Origin: Rhodonellum psychrophilum GCM71 = DSM 17998 | GTDB taxonomy: Bacteria; Bacteroidota; Bacteroidia; Cytophagales; Cyclobacteriaceae | Assembly (NCBI RefSeq): GCF_000381545.1 | Contig: NZ_KB906676.1 | Location: 1 to 64,000 of the forward strand | DNA length: 64,000 bases | Reading direction: 5' to 3' | In this document: positions 51,177 to 60,446 of the stretch, in pieces | How positions within the stretch are numbered: position 1 is the first letter of the stretch | Layout of the letters: each line of letters starts with the position of its first letter | Made by a program: the position numbers and the translations under genes | Notes under the pieces: model-generated | Database searches by the model: none | The model's input: only the letters and a program-made list of their open reading frames with translations | Told to the model about the DNA's origin: nothing

Positions 51177-52534
51177 TTTCTGTTTTTTTCGTACCAATTC
51201 CTAAAGGATTCCTTTGGCAATTCGGGTAAATCCCTTCCTTTTCCCCAAGTGTTCAGGCCACTGTAAGTCACGCTTTCAGGCAGGATCTTTAAGGCGCCCC
51301 GCATCATTGCCCCCGAAACGTGATAAGCAAATGGGACGGAAAAAATACCGTTGGCGATCTTCATCGCGATGCTCTTTCCATTTAAGGCAGACTGGGACTT
51401 GGTGATTTCCTGGCGCCACTCATAGAGTTGCTCGTGGATGTTGATCTTGACGGGGCATACATCGGTACAGCTGCCGCAAAGTGTCGAGGCAAAAGGCAGT
51501 GAGCTGTGTTTTTGCAGGTCGATGCCCGGGGAAAGTATGGATCCTATCGGTCCGGGAACCGTGCTTTTGTAACTGAAACCGCCACTTCGGCGGTAAATGG
51601 GGCAGGTATTCATACAGGCGCCACAGCGGATACATTTCAGGGAATTCCTGAATTTTTCCCGGCCGAGTTGTGCCGTCCGGCCATTGTCCACCAAGATGAG
51701 GTGGATTTCTTTTCCCACTGCAGGACTTCTGAAATGGGAATTGTAATTGGTGATGCTCTGTCCTGTGGCCGATCTGGCCAATAAGCGCAGGAATACGCCG
51801 AGATGTTCCCTTTTCGGAATGATTTTTTCAATGCCCATGCAGGCGATATGGACATCGGCCAAATGTACGCCCATATCCGCATTGCCTTCGTTGGTGCAGA
51901 CAACGAATTCACCTGTCTCGGCGACACCGAAATTCACCCCGGTGACCGCCACTTTGGCGCCTAAAAATTTTCCCCGAAGATGGACTCTCGCCGCTTGGGT
52001 CAAGTAAGTCGGATCGTCGTTTCCTTTTTCCGTTTGGAGTTTTTCATGGAAAATGTCCGATATCTGGCCTTTTTTAAGGTGAATGGCGGGGAGCACGATA
52101 TGGCTCGGGGCCTGGTTCAAAAACTGAACAATCCTTTCTCCCAAATCTGTATCCACGACTTCGACGCCGTTTTTTTCCAAAAAAGGATTCAAATGACATT
52201 CTTCGGTCAAAATCGATTTGCTTTTGACGATCGCTTTGCATTTTTTATTCTTCAGGATTTCCAAGACAATCTTGTTGTGCTCTTGAGCATCCTTCGCCCA
52301 ATGTACTTGGATGCCGTTTGCCACCGCATTTTTCTCAAATGCCTCCAAATATACTTCCAGTTGGGAAAGGACATTGTCCTTTATCTGGGAAGCCAATTCT
52401 CTCAGCTCTTCCCATTCAGGGACGGTTTTGGAGACTTTGTCGCGCTTGTCTCTCACAAACCAAAGGGTCTCGTCATGCCACTTGGAGGTGGCTTTGTCCT
52501 TGAGAAATGCTTCTGCTTCGACGGGATGGCTCAT
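51173..52534 (-). CDS. lutB: Lactate utilisation iron-sulfur protein LutB
   Basis: 453 aa: LUD domain (~60-300, with TGVNFGVAETGEFV), then ferredoxin-like clusters CIRCGACMNTCPIYRR and CGSCTDVCPVKI for two 4Fe-4S centres, then a C-terminal DUF3390-like tail. Central subunit of LutABC oxidising L-lactate to pyruvate. Overlaps lutA by ATGA (52531-52534) and lutC by ATGA. Confidence 0.95.
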   Translation of the reverse strand: MSHPVEAEAFLKDKATSKWHDETLWFVRDKRDKVSKTVPEWEELRELASQIKDNVLSQLEVYLEAFEKNAVANGIQVHWAKDAQEHNKIVLEILKNKKCKAIVKSKSILTEECHLNPFLEKNGVEVVDTDLGERIVQFLNQAPSHIVLPAIHLKKGQISDIFHEKLQTEKGNDDPTYLTQAARVHLRGKFLGAKVAVTGVNFGVAETGEFVVCTNEGNADMGVHLADVHIACMGIEKIIPKREHLGVFLRLLARSATGQSITNYNSHFRSPAVGKEIHLILVDNGRTAQLGREKFRNSLKCIRCGACMNTCPIYRRSGGFSYKSTVPGPIGSILSPGIDLQKHSSLPFASTLCGSCTDVCPVKINIHEQLYEWRQEITKSQSALNGKSIAMKIANGIFSVPFAYHVSGAMMRGALKILPESVTYSGLNTWGKGRDLPELPKESFRNWYEKNRK

Positions 52535-53286
52535 GATAAGGCTTCGTTTAGGATTTCACAAACGTGTTTGAATTGGAGATCTTGTTTGTTTCTTTTCGCA
52601 ATTCCCTGAAGATGCATCAGGCAGGACATATCCGCTCCAGCCATGATTTCGACGCGATGCCCAAGGTGATCGGCGATGCGGTCTTTTCCCATTTGGATGG
52701 ACAAGGCCTCTTCGGTGACGGCAAAAGTCCCGCCGAATCCACAGCACTCGTCCGGTCGGGTCAGTTCCACCCATTCGATGCCTTCAAGTTGCGTCAACAG
52801 CTGTTTTGCCTTCCCAAAAGGAGCTTCATTGAGCTCCGAGGAGGAGGAAAGTCTCAGGCCTCTTTGTCCATGACAACTGGAATGGTAACCGACCTTGTGG
52901 GGATATTTCCCTTCTATTTTGGGAATTTTCAGTACGTCCACGATAAATTGCGTCACTTCAAAAATCTTGTCATGCAGTTCCTTTTGATCCTTCTCCAAAC
53001 CAGGAACCTGGGGAGAATGTTCTTTGACATGCAGTACACAGCTGCCGGAAGGGGCCACGACATAATCATAATCTTTGAAGGTGCGGATAAAATGGGCAGT
53101 GGTGCCCAAAGTGTCTCTTTCAAAACCTGCATTGGCCATGGGTTGCCCACAACAGGTCTGTCCCATGGGATAGGTCACGTTGCAACCCAATTTTTCCAAT
53201 AGTTCCAAAGTCGAAATGGCTACCTGAGGATAGAATTGATCCACATAGCAGGGGATAAAAAGGGCGATTTTTTTATTTTGCACCAT
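52531..53286 (-). CDS. lutA: Lactate utilisation protein LutA
   Basis: 251 aa with two CCG domains: CCGQPMANAGF and CCGFGGTFAVTEEALS, plus CYVDQFYP and SCHGQRGLRLSS that complete heterodisulfide-reductase-like cysteine clusters. First gene of the LutABC operon. Confidence 0.95.
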   Translation of the reverse strand: MVQNKKIALFIPCYVDQFYPQVAISTLELLEKLGCNVTYPMGQTCCGQPMANAGFERDTLGTTAHFIRTFKDYDYVVAPSGSCVLHVKEHSPQVPGLEKDQKELHDKIFEVTQFIVDVLKIPKIEGKYPHKVGYHSSCHGQRGLRLSSSSELNEAPFGKAKQLLTQLEGIEWVELTRPDECCGFGGTFAVTEEALSIQMGKDRIADHLGHRVEIMAGADMSCLMHLQGIAKRNKQDLQFKHVCEILNEALS

Positions 53287-53599
53287 AAATTTTAGACAGA
53301 AGTCTGGAATAAATGAAATTGGTGGATATTGATGGTCAACGCATCCGCCGGCTTAGGTAAAGATGGATTGATCTTTTTCTGAAACCAAATATAGAAATCC
53401 AAATAGATCCCAATTCAAATGAATCAAAATGCCAGTCTTTGGGACTTCAGGTATAAAAATAAAGAAAACTAATTGAATGGATATCCTGTACTGTCATGTG
53501 TTTTTGGTTTGGGGATAATTAAGATTTGAAGTCAGCGTGGACGAATGTAGAATCCCGAAAATTGGTGGTTGGATCAGTAGGCTTTCATTCGGAATTATT
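53287..53599. other. 313-bp intergenic region before lutA
   Basis: Promoter region for lutABC and end of the neighbouring ATPase gene. No clear GntR/LutR box is identified and no gene is seen. Confidence 0.35.
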
Positions 53600-54733
53600 C
53601 TAGATTCCAACGAATCCCTCAAAATCCTTTTTGCTGACCACAGCCGTTTGGTGCTCCGAATAGGCTTGGAGAAAGGATGCGGGGAACCTCACTTTTTGCT
53701 CTTTCCACTTGATTGCGAAGGCATGAAGAATCCCATCCTCTTCTTCAATATAATCGATCTCGGCCCTGTCATGGGTTCTCCAAAAATGGGTATTGACAAA
53801 CCTTCCGTTATATTGGTTTTGTTTCAATCTTTCCGAAATCAGAAAATTCTCCCACAAAGCCCCTTTGTCCTGTCGCATTTCTGGTTGTGAGAAATTACTG
53901 ATCAGCACATTCCGGATTCCGTTATCATAGAAATAATACTTCTTACTCTTCTTGATTTCATTTCTCAGGTTGCGGCAGAATGCAGGAAGTTTGAAAATGA
54001 CAAAGGCTTTTTCCAACAAATCCAGGTATTTTTCCACCGTCAGGGTATCGATATTGCCGATAGTCTGGGCCAATTCATGGTAACTGACCTCACTGCCAAC
54101 CTGGAATGCCAGAGCACGCAAGAGTTTGTCGATATGGCTTGGTTTTCGGATGTTGTCCAACTGCAAAACATCCTTGTACAGATAGCTTTGTGCGATTTCT
54201 ACCAAGATTTCCTTTTCATTTCCAGGGTTATTGATGACTTCGGGATAGCACCCATAGATCAACCGTGTGTCCAATAGTCTTTTGGCTTCCATTATTGAGG
54301 TATGGTTTACTGTTTCTTTGAAGCTGATTGGATAAAGATGGAAAGTGTTTTTTCTACCGGTCAGCGGTTCTGCAGTTTGGTTTTGAAGGTCAAAAGCGGA
54401 AGATCCGGTAGCGATGATTTGAATGTCAGGCCAATTGTCAAAAATAAGTTTGAGCTTCTTTCCGATATCCGGAATCTGCTGCGCTTCGTCAATGATGACC
54501 AAATTGTGGTTGGCACCGATAAGCCGGATCAATTGGGTGCTGGTGGAAGCAGAAGAAAATGCCTCCAGAATATCCGCTTCATCGGCATTGAACCAAACGG
54601 AAGGCGTATTCAATTGCTTGACAGTTTCCTTAAGCAGTGTGGTTTTTCCAACTTGACGCGGACCCAAAAGCAGTATGGTTTTGCCCTTGAAGCAGGAAGA
54701 AACAAGCTTTTCCAAGATTGATTTTTGAATCAT
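53600..54733 (-). CDS. AAA ATPase with DUF4143 (ATPase/nuclease-like regulator)
   Basis: 377 aa: AAA_14 N-terminal domain with Walker A LLGPRQVGKTTLLKE (~22-36), LVIIDEAQQIPDIG (Walker B), TGSSAFDL; DUF4143 C-terminal domain (~200-377) with a PD-(D/E)XK-like RAEIDYIEEEDGILHAFAIKWK segment. Function of these common stand-alone ATPases is unsettled. It lies behind two palindromes (54765-54827), suggesting self-control. It is not linked in function to the rhamnose or Lut operons. Confidence 0.88.
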   Translation of the reverse strand: MIQKSILEKLVSSCFKGKTILLLGPRQVGKTTLLKETVKQLNTPSVWFNADEADILEAFSSASTSTQLIRLIGANHNLVIIDEAQQIPDIGKKLKLIFDNWPDIQIIATGSSAFDLQNQTAEPLTGRKNTFHLYPISFKETVNHTSIMEAKRLLDTRLIYGCYPEVINNPGNEKEILVEIAQSYLYKDVLQLDNIRKPSHIDKLLRALAFQVGSEVSYHELAQTIGNIDTLTVEKYLDLLEKAFVIFKLPAFCRNLRNEIKKSKKYYFYDNGIRNVLISNFSQPEMRQDKGALWENFLISERLKQNQYNGRFVNTHFWRTHDRAEIDYIEEEDGILHAFAIKWKEQKVRFPASFLQAYSEHQTAVVSKKDFEGFVGI

Positions 54734-54764
54734 CTTTTGCTTAATTTTGATTCAAGACACTGAA

Positions 54765-54827
54765 TTTTTAGATTGTAATCTAAAAAATAGGCCTAATATT
54801 TAGATCGTAATCTAAATATTAGGCCTA
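54765..54827. promoter_or_regulatory. Two tandem palindromes upstream of the AAA/DUF4143 gene
   Basis: First site 54765-54786: TTTTTAGATT-GT-AATCTAAAAA. Second 54788-54827: an 18-bp arm (54788-54805) with its exact reverse complement (54810-54827) around CGTA. Both share the core TTAGATyGTAATCTAA. They begin 32 bp upstream of the ATPase start on the minus strand; probable operators. Confidence 0.65.
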
Positions 54828-55399
54828 AAATTTTGATTTGGGATCGGTTTGACTCACCAACCCGAGTGAAGGTTTTGTCTATTTTGAAAAAAGATATGTC
54901 TGATTTATGAAGATTTTATTTTTGAGATAAATGTCTCTTATCTTTAAGTTTCTCAAGTATTTGCTTTAAAGCTGTTGAAAATAATTTTGTTAAGTCCGGA
55001 ATATTGGATTCCAAGAGAAAAATATTTGGCCCATCCCTATGGGATTTTACTAAAGAGTAACCCTAATTTCCGGGGATTTAAAATCCCGGGTTAAGATTTC
55101 TGGCATCGCTATGCGATTGAAAAAATGATACTTACCGACAAAAAGCCGTAGGCTTGAATCAACTCTTAACCCCACAATTCATTGTGGGGAGAGGAGAAAA
55201 CAATCTCTCAATAAAAGTGCCAGCGGCACGACAGAAATTCCCCCTAAAAGATCAATGTGAGAAGAGGCCATTGCAATCTCACCGTTTTCGAAAAGACAAA
55301 TAAACTTGCAGATAAATAAGTTGTTTTACCGTTTGGCGATACGGTTTAAAAACATATACATGCATAAAAGAGAATATCCATTTCAGGATAAATTCCCTC
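54828..55399. repeat. Intergenic region with REP-like palindromes
   Basis: Contains GTGCCAGCGGCAC (55217-55229), the hairpin CCCCACAAT-TC-ATTGTGGGG (55170-55189), a CCGGGGATTTAAAATCCCGG stem (~55070-55089) and ATCCCTATGGGAT (55034-55046). The same kind of cluster is at 47258-47489. No gene. Confidence 0.55.
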
Positions 55400-56737
55400 C
55401 TAAAATTCTATTCCCTTTTCGTCCACCAACATCGCCGCCCCTTGTGCCGATCCCAAAGCAAAATCCGTGGTTTCTATCTTGATTTCGGGGAGCTTGTCCC
55501 GCAGCATTTCCACAAAAATTTCATTTGCATTGAAGCCGCCATCGATGAAAAGTTTTTTGACATCGGAGCCTTTGAGGACGAGATTCAGCGAAGCGACCTG
55601 GAGATCGGTGAGTTCATGTAAAAAGCAATAATAGGCCTCTTCAAAATCCCCAAAAGTTTCCAATTGGGTTTGGCTTGCTTGGCTGATATCGAATAGCTCG
55701 GGTTTGAGATAGGCAAACTGAAACCTTTTCCCCGGATGGGATTTTGCTTTTTGATAGAGGTTTTTGTCAAAGGAAAGCTCCTTGTAATATCCTTTTTCCA
55801 AACCAAAATGCGCATAAAGCCATTCGATTTGCACCTTGTGTTCTTCCCCGATAAACAACCTGCTGATTTTAATGGCTTGTCCATTCATGCCGATAAAATG
55901 GAGGCAATCCTGCTTGAGTTCTTCCAGGGTGAGGGCTGACGAATTGAAAGGATTGATACTGATCGCCCAGGTTCCGGTGGAAATAAGGATAAAGGGTTCA
56001 TCATTGCTTTTTAAATAGGGAATAAGGGCAGCGGAGGAATCGTGCACGCCCACGCCAACGGTGACGGGATGATTCGCCATCTCGATCGAATAGGTGTGTG
56101 TCGTTTTCACCACTTCGGGCAGGACTTTCAAGATTTCCTCTTCCTTCAGCCAATGGTGGTAATCGTTTTTCGAAAAATCCCAAAGCGCCGTATGACAACC
56201 AATGCTGGTGTAATCCGAGATTGCTTTCCCGGTAAACAAATAGCTGAAATACTGGGGGAGATGGAGAGAATGCCGGATTTTCCCGAAAATTTCCGGTTTC
56301 CGGTATTTGAGCCAATACAGTTGCAGGCCGGAATTCAGCATTCCGAGAGAAGGGGAGGAGGTGGCGGTACAAAAGGCTTGTTTCCCCCCGTATTTTCTGT
56401 AAAATTCCGCCAATAAATCCTCGGGAAATTCTTTCAGATAATTGTACAAAGGGGCGACGGTTTTGCCACTTTCGTCCAAGTGAACCAAGGAGGCACCGTA
56501 TGCACTAAAATTCAGTTTTTGGATCAAAAACTCAGGTAGGGAAAGGGCATGTTCCAAAGTTTCCTTGACCCAGGAAGTCAGGGTTTCCAAAGGTTCACAG
56601 GGATCACCATCTTCGTCAGTTTCATATTCCAGACGGTGATAGACCCGGTAGACTTCCTTCAGGTTTTCATCGAAGAGAAAGAATTTCTTGTTCGTCTTCC
56701 CGATATCAAAAATGGCGGTGACTTTGGTTTTTCCCAT
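55400..56737 (-). CDS. FGGY-family sugar kinase (probable L-rhamnulokinase)
   Basis: 445 aa: N-terminal IFDIGKTNKKFFLFD phosphate loop, middle GVHDSSAALIPYL (catalytic Asp region), STGTWAISINPF, and LFIDGGFNANEIFVEML at the end. FGGY family; the substrate is inferred from the isomerase and rhamnulose-1-phosphate aldolase genes next to it. Starts 1 bp after the isomerase stop, so it is last in the operon. Confidence 0.85.
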   Translation of the reverse strand: MGKTKVTAIFDIGKTNKKFFLFDENLKEVYRVYHRLEYETDEDGDPCEPLETLTSWVKETLEHALSLPEFLIQKLNFSAYGASLVHLDESGKTVAPLYNYLKEFPEDLLAEFYRKYGGKQAFCTATSSPSLGMLNSGLQLYWLKYRKPEIFGKIRHSLHLPQYFSYLFTGKAISDYTSIGCHTALWDFSKNDYHHWLKEEEILKVLPEVVKTTHTYSIEMANHPVTVGVGVHDSSAALIPYLKSNDEPFILISTGTWAISINPFNSSALTLEELKQDCLHFIGMNGQAIKISRLFIGEEHKVQIEWLYAHFGLEKGYYKELSFDKNLYQKAKSHPGKRFQFAYLKPELFDISQASQTQLETFGDFEEAYYCFLHELTDLQVASLNLVLKGSDVKKLFIDGGFNANEIFVEMLRDKLPEIKIETTDFALGSAQGAAMLVDEKGIEF

Positions 56738-56738
56738 G

Positions 56739-58016
56739 TTACAAGCCCGTGGCTTTGGTTTTGGATCCCCTTTCTTTGATCAGCTGCTCGCGGATGCCCA
56801 ATTTTCGGTAAGCTTCCAGCGCGTTGATGGCGCCACCGGATTGTCGGATGGCCTCGTTCACCAAGGGGCGTACATCCGTGCGGAAGGCATCCTGTAGGAT
56901 TTCCTGTGCTGCGGCGACATCATGGTTTTCCTGTGCGGATTTCAGTTGTTCATTGTCCACCAACAAAGCTTGGGTAAATGACATTTTGATCGCTTGCACA
57001 GACTGGAGTAAATCCTCCATGGGATCTTTCAGGTTGTGGCTCGCATCGATCATCCAGGCTGGATTGGGATTTTGGGTTTCCGTAAATCCAGCAATCAATT
57101 CTGTGAAAATCAAAAACAGCTGATAAGGTTTGATGCTTCCTACGGTGAGGTCATCGTCGCCATACTTGGAATCATTGAAGTGAAATCCCCCCAGTTTTCC
57201 TTCGGTCATCAAAGTGGACACGATCTGTTCAATATTGGTATTGGGCAGATGATGGCCAAGGTCCACCAAGGTAAATGCCTTTGGCCCCAGTTTATTTGCC
57301 AAGAGAAAAGAAGTTCCCCAGTCCTGGATCACGGTACTGTAGAAATTGGGCTCGTAAGGTTTGTATTCGACCAGCATTTTCCAGTCTTCCGGCAAGCCTT
57401 TGTAGATTTCGCGGAGGGATTGAAAGGTGTTGTCCAGTGATTTTCTGAAACTGTTTTGGCCGGGGAAACTGCTGCCGTCGGCAAGCCAAACGGTGAGTGC
57501 TTTTGAGCCCAGCTTTTTTCCGATTTCGATCACTTCGAGATTGTGCTGGACGGCAAGTTCCCGAACTGCCAGCGTGTCATTGGCAAGGGAGCCAAATTTG
57601 TAGGATTGGGATTGTCCGTCTTGGTCTTGGAAGGTGTTCGAATTCACGGCGTCGAAGCCGATCCCAACCGACTGCGCCACTGCCTTTATCGCTTCGTAAT
57701 CTTCCGGAATATCCCAGGGAATGTGCAGGGAGACTGCATTGCTGGATTTGTTCAGTGCATGGATAATGCCTACATCCTGGATTTTTTGGGTCAGGGTGGC
57801 AGGTTCTCCTCCTCCCGAAAATCTCCCAAAACGGGTTCCTCCAGTCCCCAAAGCCCAACTGGGAATGGCGATCTGTAAATCCTGGATCTTTTGAAGGAGG
57901 GAAGGGACGTTCAATCCCTTTTTTTCCAGGCTTTCGGCCAAAAAATCAAACTGTCTTTTTTGCTCCTTTTCCAAGGGGGCATTGTAATCCTGTATGTGGT
58001 CGGAGCTTGTTTTCAT
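56739..58016 (-). CDS. L-rhamnose isomerase (RhaI type)
   Basis: 425 aa TIM barrel: AIPSWALGTGGTRFGRF N-terminal region, MLVEYKPYEPNFYS (metal Glu), FTLVDLGHHLP (Asp, His), GGFHFNDSKYGDDD (metal site). It matches the non-RhaA rhamnose/other-sugar isomerase group of Pseudomonas stutzeri type. Converts L-rhamnose to L-rhamnulose. C-terminal tail helical. Confidence 0.82.
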   Translation of the reverse strand: MKTSSDHIQDYNAPLEKEQKRQFDFLAESLEKKGLNVPSLLQKIQDLQIAIPSWALGTGGTRFGRFSGGGEPATLTQKIQDVGIIHALNKSSNAVSLHIPWDIPEDYEAIKAVAQSVGIGFDAVNSNTFQDQDGQSQSYKFGSLANDTLAVRELAVQHNLEVIEIGKKLGSKALTVWLADGSSFPGQNSFRKSLDNTFQSLREIYKGLPEDWKMLVEYKPYEPNFYSTVIQDWGTSFLLANKLGPKAFTLVDLGHHLPNTNIEQIVSTLMTEGKLGGFHFNDSKYGDDDLTVGSIKPYQLFLIFTELIAGFTETQNPNPAWMIDASHNLKDPMEDLLQSVQAIKMSFTQALLVDNEQLKSAQENHDVAAAQEILQDAFRTDVRPLVNEAIRQSGGAINALEAYRKLGIREQLIKERGSKTKATGL

Positions 58017-58257
58017 TTTTGGTTTTATTGTTTGTGATTCCCTGCAAGGCTTCCTGAAAATGGTTTAGTCCAATGGTAACTATCCGCATTTTTGGCCAGC
58101 GGGTTAAATTAAAGCTGTCTTCTATCCGGTTTTCTGATCAGTTCGGTCCAAGGGCTTAGAAAAAAACCTTCCAGGGGTTTGAATCAAACGATTTCAAATT
58201 GGAAATGTGTTTGAACCTGGAAGGTCTTCCGGTATGGAGGTTTAAGGATTTGAGCGA

Positions 58258-60366
58258 TTATCTTACAAATGCGGCGGCGACTCCGCCATCCACATTGAGT
58301 ATATTTCCGGTGCTTTTGGAAAGTGAGCCTCCCACAAAGGCAAACACACCATTGGCGATGTCTTCGGTGGAGATGATTTCATTGAGCAAGGTCCTTTTGG
58401 CATAATGTCCAGGCAATTCTTCGACTGAAATCCCGTAGGCTTTCGCTCTTCCGGCTGCCCATGTGCCTTCCCAAATTTTGGATCCTTCGATTACGGCATC
58501 TGGGTTGACCACGTTCACCCGGATTTTGTCAGGGCCCAATTCAGCGGCCAGCAATCTGGACATGTGTACCTGAGCGGCTTTGGCAGTTCCGTAGCCCACA
58601 TTGTTAGGTCCGGAAACCAAGGCGTTTTTGCTGGCGATGTTGATGATGTCCCCGCCCAATGCCTGGGCACGGAGGATTTTTACCCCTTCCTTGGAAACCA
58701 AGAATTGTCCTTTGACAAGGACATCGTTGAGAAGATCCCAGTCGGCTTCAGAGGTTTCCGGCAATGGCTTGCTGATCGCCAAACCCGCACAATTGATGAC
58801 GATATCGACTCCTCCAAAAGCTAAATTTGCAGCTTTGAATGCAGAGGCGATGGAGCTTTGGTCCAAGACATTCAATGGAGCCTGAATGGCGGTGTCTTTG
58901 CCGAAATCCTTCACGGATTCTTTCAGTCTGTCTGCATCCAAATCGGTCAAAACCACACAAGCACCCTCAGCAGCCAATTTGTCTGCGATGGCTTTCCCTA
59001 TTCCACCCGCGCTTCCGGTGATCAAAGCCACTTTTCTGGACATGGGTTTTTCTTTCGGCATTCTCTGCAGTTTTGCTTCTTCAAGCAACCAGTATTCGAT
59101 GTCAAATGCCTCTTGCAAAGGCAAAGGAACATACTCGGAAACGGCCTCTGCCCCGCGCATCACATTGATTGCATTGATGTAGAATTCGCTCGCAACCCGT
59201 GAAGTCTGTTTGTCCTTGGCATAGGAAAACAAGCCCACTCCCGGCCAAAGGATGATCACTGGATTGGCATCCCGAATCGCAGGGCTATTGTCTCTTTTGT
59301 GTGTTTCGTAGTATTCCTGATAAGACAATCTGTAATCATCGAAGAGTTTGCCGATGTGCAATTTCAGGGAACTGAGATCTGTCAAATCGTGGTCGGCAGA
59401 AATGTCCAGCACTAAAGGTCTGATTTTGGTTCTCAGGAAATGATCCGGGCAGCTGGTTCCCAAAGGAGCGAGTTTGTCAAGGTCATTGGAGTTGATAAAT
59501 TGCAGGACGGTTTCAGAATCACTGAACGTTCCGATCATCCTTTTGTAGCTCGAAGCCAAACCCCTCAACAAAGGGGCGATGGCCGCAGCTTGATCTTTTC
59601 TTTTTTCGGGTTCAAGCGAATCGATTTTCTGTCCTCCGAAAACCGGTCTTTTTTTACCGTAATTTTCTTCCAGATAAGTGGAGGCTTTTTCAATGACTTC
59701 GAGGCTGTTGACATAGCACTCATGGGCGGTGTCTCCCCAAGTGAACAAACCGTGGCCACCCAACATGATGCCTCGGATTCCCGGATTTTCATCCAATGCT
59801 GCTTTCAATTGGAGACCAAGGTCGAAACCCGGTTTTTGCCAAGGTACCCAGGCGATCTGGCCATCAAAAAGTTCTTGGGTGATTTTTTCTCCTTCTTTAG
59901 AGGCAGCAATCGCGATGGCTGCGTCTGGATGAAGGTGGTCAATATGCTTGAAGGGCAAGAAAGAATGCAAAGGCGTGTCAATGGAAGGTGCCTTGGAGTC
60001 CAAGTCATAGATACAATGATAAAAAAGGCCTACCATTTCATCTTCAAATTCGATGCCTCTATAGATGTTTTTCAGTGCCCTGAGTTTGTCTACATAGAGC
60101 CCCGCCAAACCGGATTTTGTCAAGGTGCCGATGTCGCCACCGGAGCCTTTCACCCACATGATTTCCACGTCCTGACCCGATAGGGGATCTTTTTCAATGG
60201 TTTTGCAGCTGGTATTTCCGCCACCATAATTGGTGATCCTAAGGTCTGCGCCCAGGATGTTGGATCTGTATATCAAAAGGGCAACTTGATCGTCGCCCAG
60301 AGAATTTGCTTTTTCGTCGTCCCATAGGTAAGAGACATGGTTATAGGTTTTGTTCAAAACTGCCAT
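58258..60366 (-). CDS. Bifunctional rhamnulose-1-phosphate aldolase / short-chain dehydrogenase
   Basis: 702 aa fusion: class II aldolase domain (~1-400; MLGGHGLFTWGDTAHECY with metal His residues, NYGGGNTSCKT) and SDR domain (~425-702; VALITGSAGGIGKAIADKL, NCAGLAIS, YGTAKAA with catalytic Tyr/Lys). Known in Bacteroidota as the RhaD-like bifunctional enzyme giving L-lactate from L-lactaldehyde. That links it to the LutABC operon ~5 kb away, which would oxidise the lactate. Confidence 0.88.
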   Translation of the reverse strand: MAVLNKTYNHVSYLWDDEKANSLGDDQVALLIYRSNILGADLRITNYGGGNTSCKTIEKDPLSGQDVEIMWVKGSGGDIGTLTKSGLAGLYVDKLRALKNIYRGIEFEDEMVGLFYHCIYDLDSKAPSIDTPLHSFLPFKHIDHLHPDAAIAIAASKEGEKITQELFDGQIAWVPWQKPGFDLGLQLKAALDENPGIRGIMLGGHGLFTWGDTAHECYVNSLEVIEKASTYLEENYGKKRPVFGGQKIDSLEPEKRKDQAAAIAPLLRGLASSYKRMIGTFSDSETVLQFINSNDLDKLAPLGTSCPDHFLRTKIRPLVLDISADHDLTDLSSLKLHIGKLFDDYRLSYQEYYETHKRDNSPAIRDANPVIILWPGVGLFSYAKDKQTSRVASEFYINAINVMRGAEAVSEYVPLPLQEAFDIEYWLLEEAKLQRMPKEKPMSRKVALITGSAGGIGKAIADKLAAEGACVVLTDLDADRLKESVKDFGKDTAIQAPLNVLDQSSIASAFKAANLAFGGVDIVINCAGLAISKPLPETSEADWDLLNDVLVKGQFLVSKEGVKILRAQALGGDIINIASKNALVSGPNNVGYGTAKAAQVHMSRLLAAELGPDKIRVNVVNPDAVIEGSKIWEGTWAAGRAKAYGISVEELPGHYAKRTLLNEIISTEDIANGVFAFVGGSLSKSTGNILNVDGGVAAAFVR

Positions 60367-60446
60367 AATTTAAAAGGTCTAATGATAAGGGGAAATTACA
60401 GAATTATTTATTTTGCACTGTCCTGTTCTGTACTGATCGTTTTGCG

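Noticed and set aside
59440-60183. 247-aa plus-strand ORF inside the aldolase/dehydrogenase gene
   Set aside because: Mirror frame of a strongly supported fusion enzyme.
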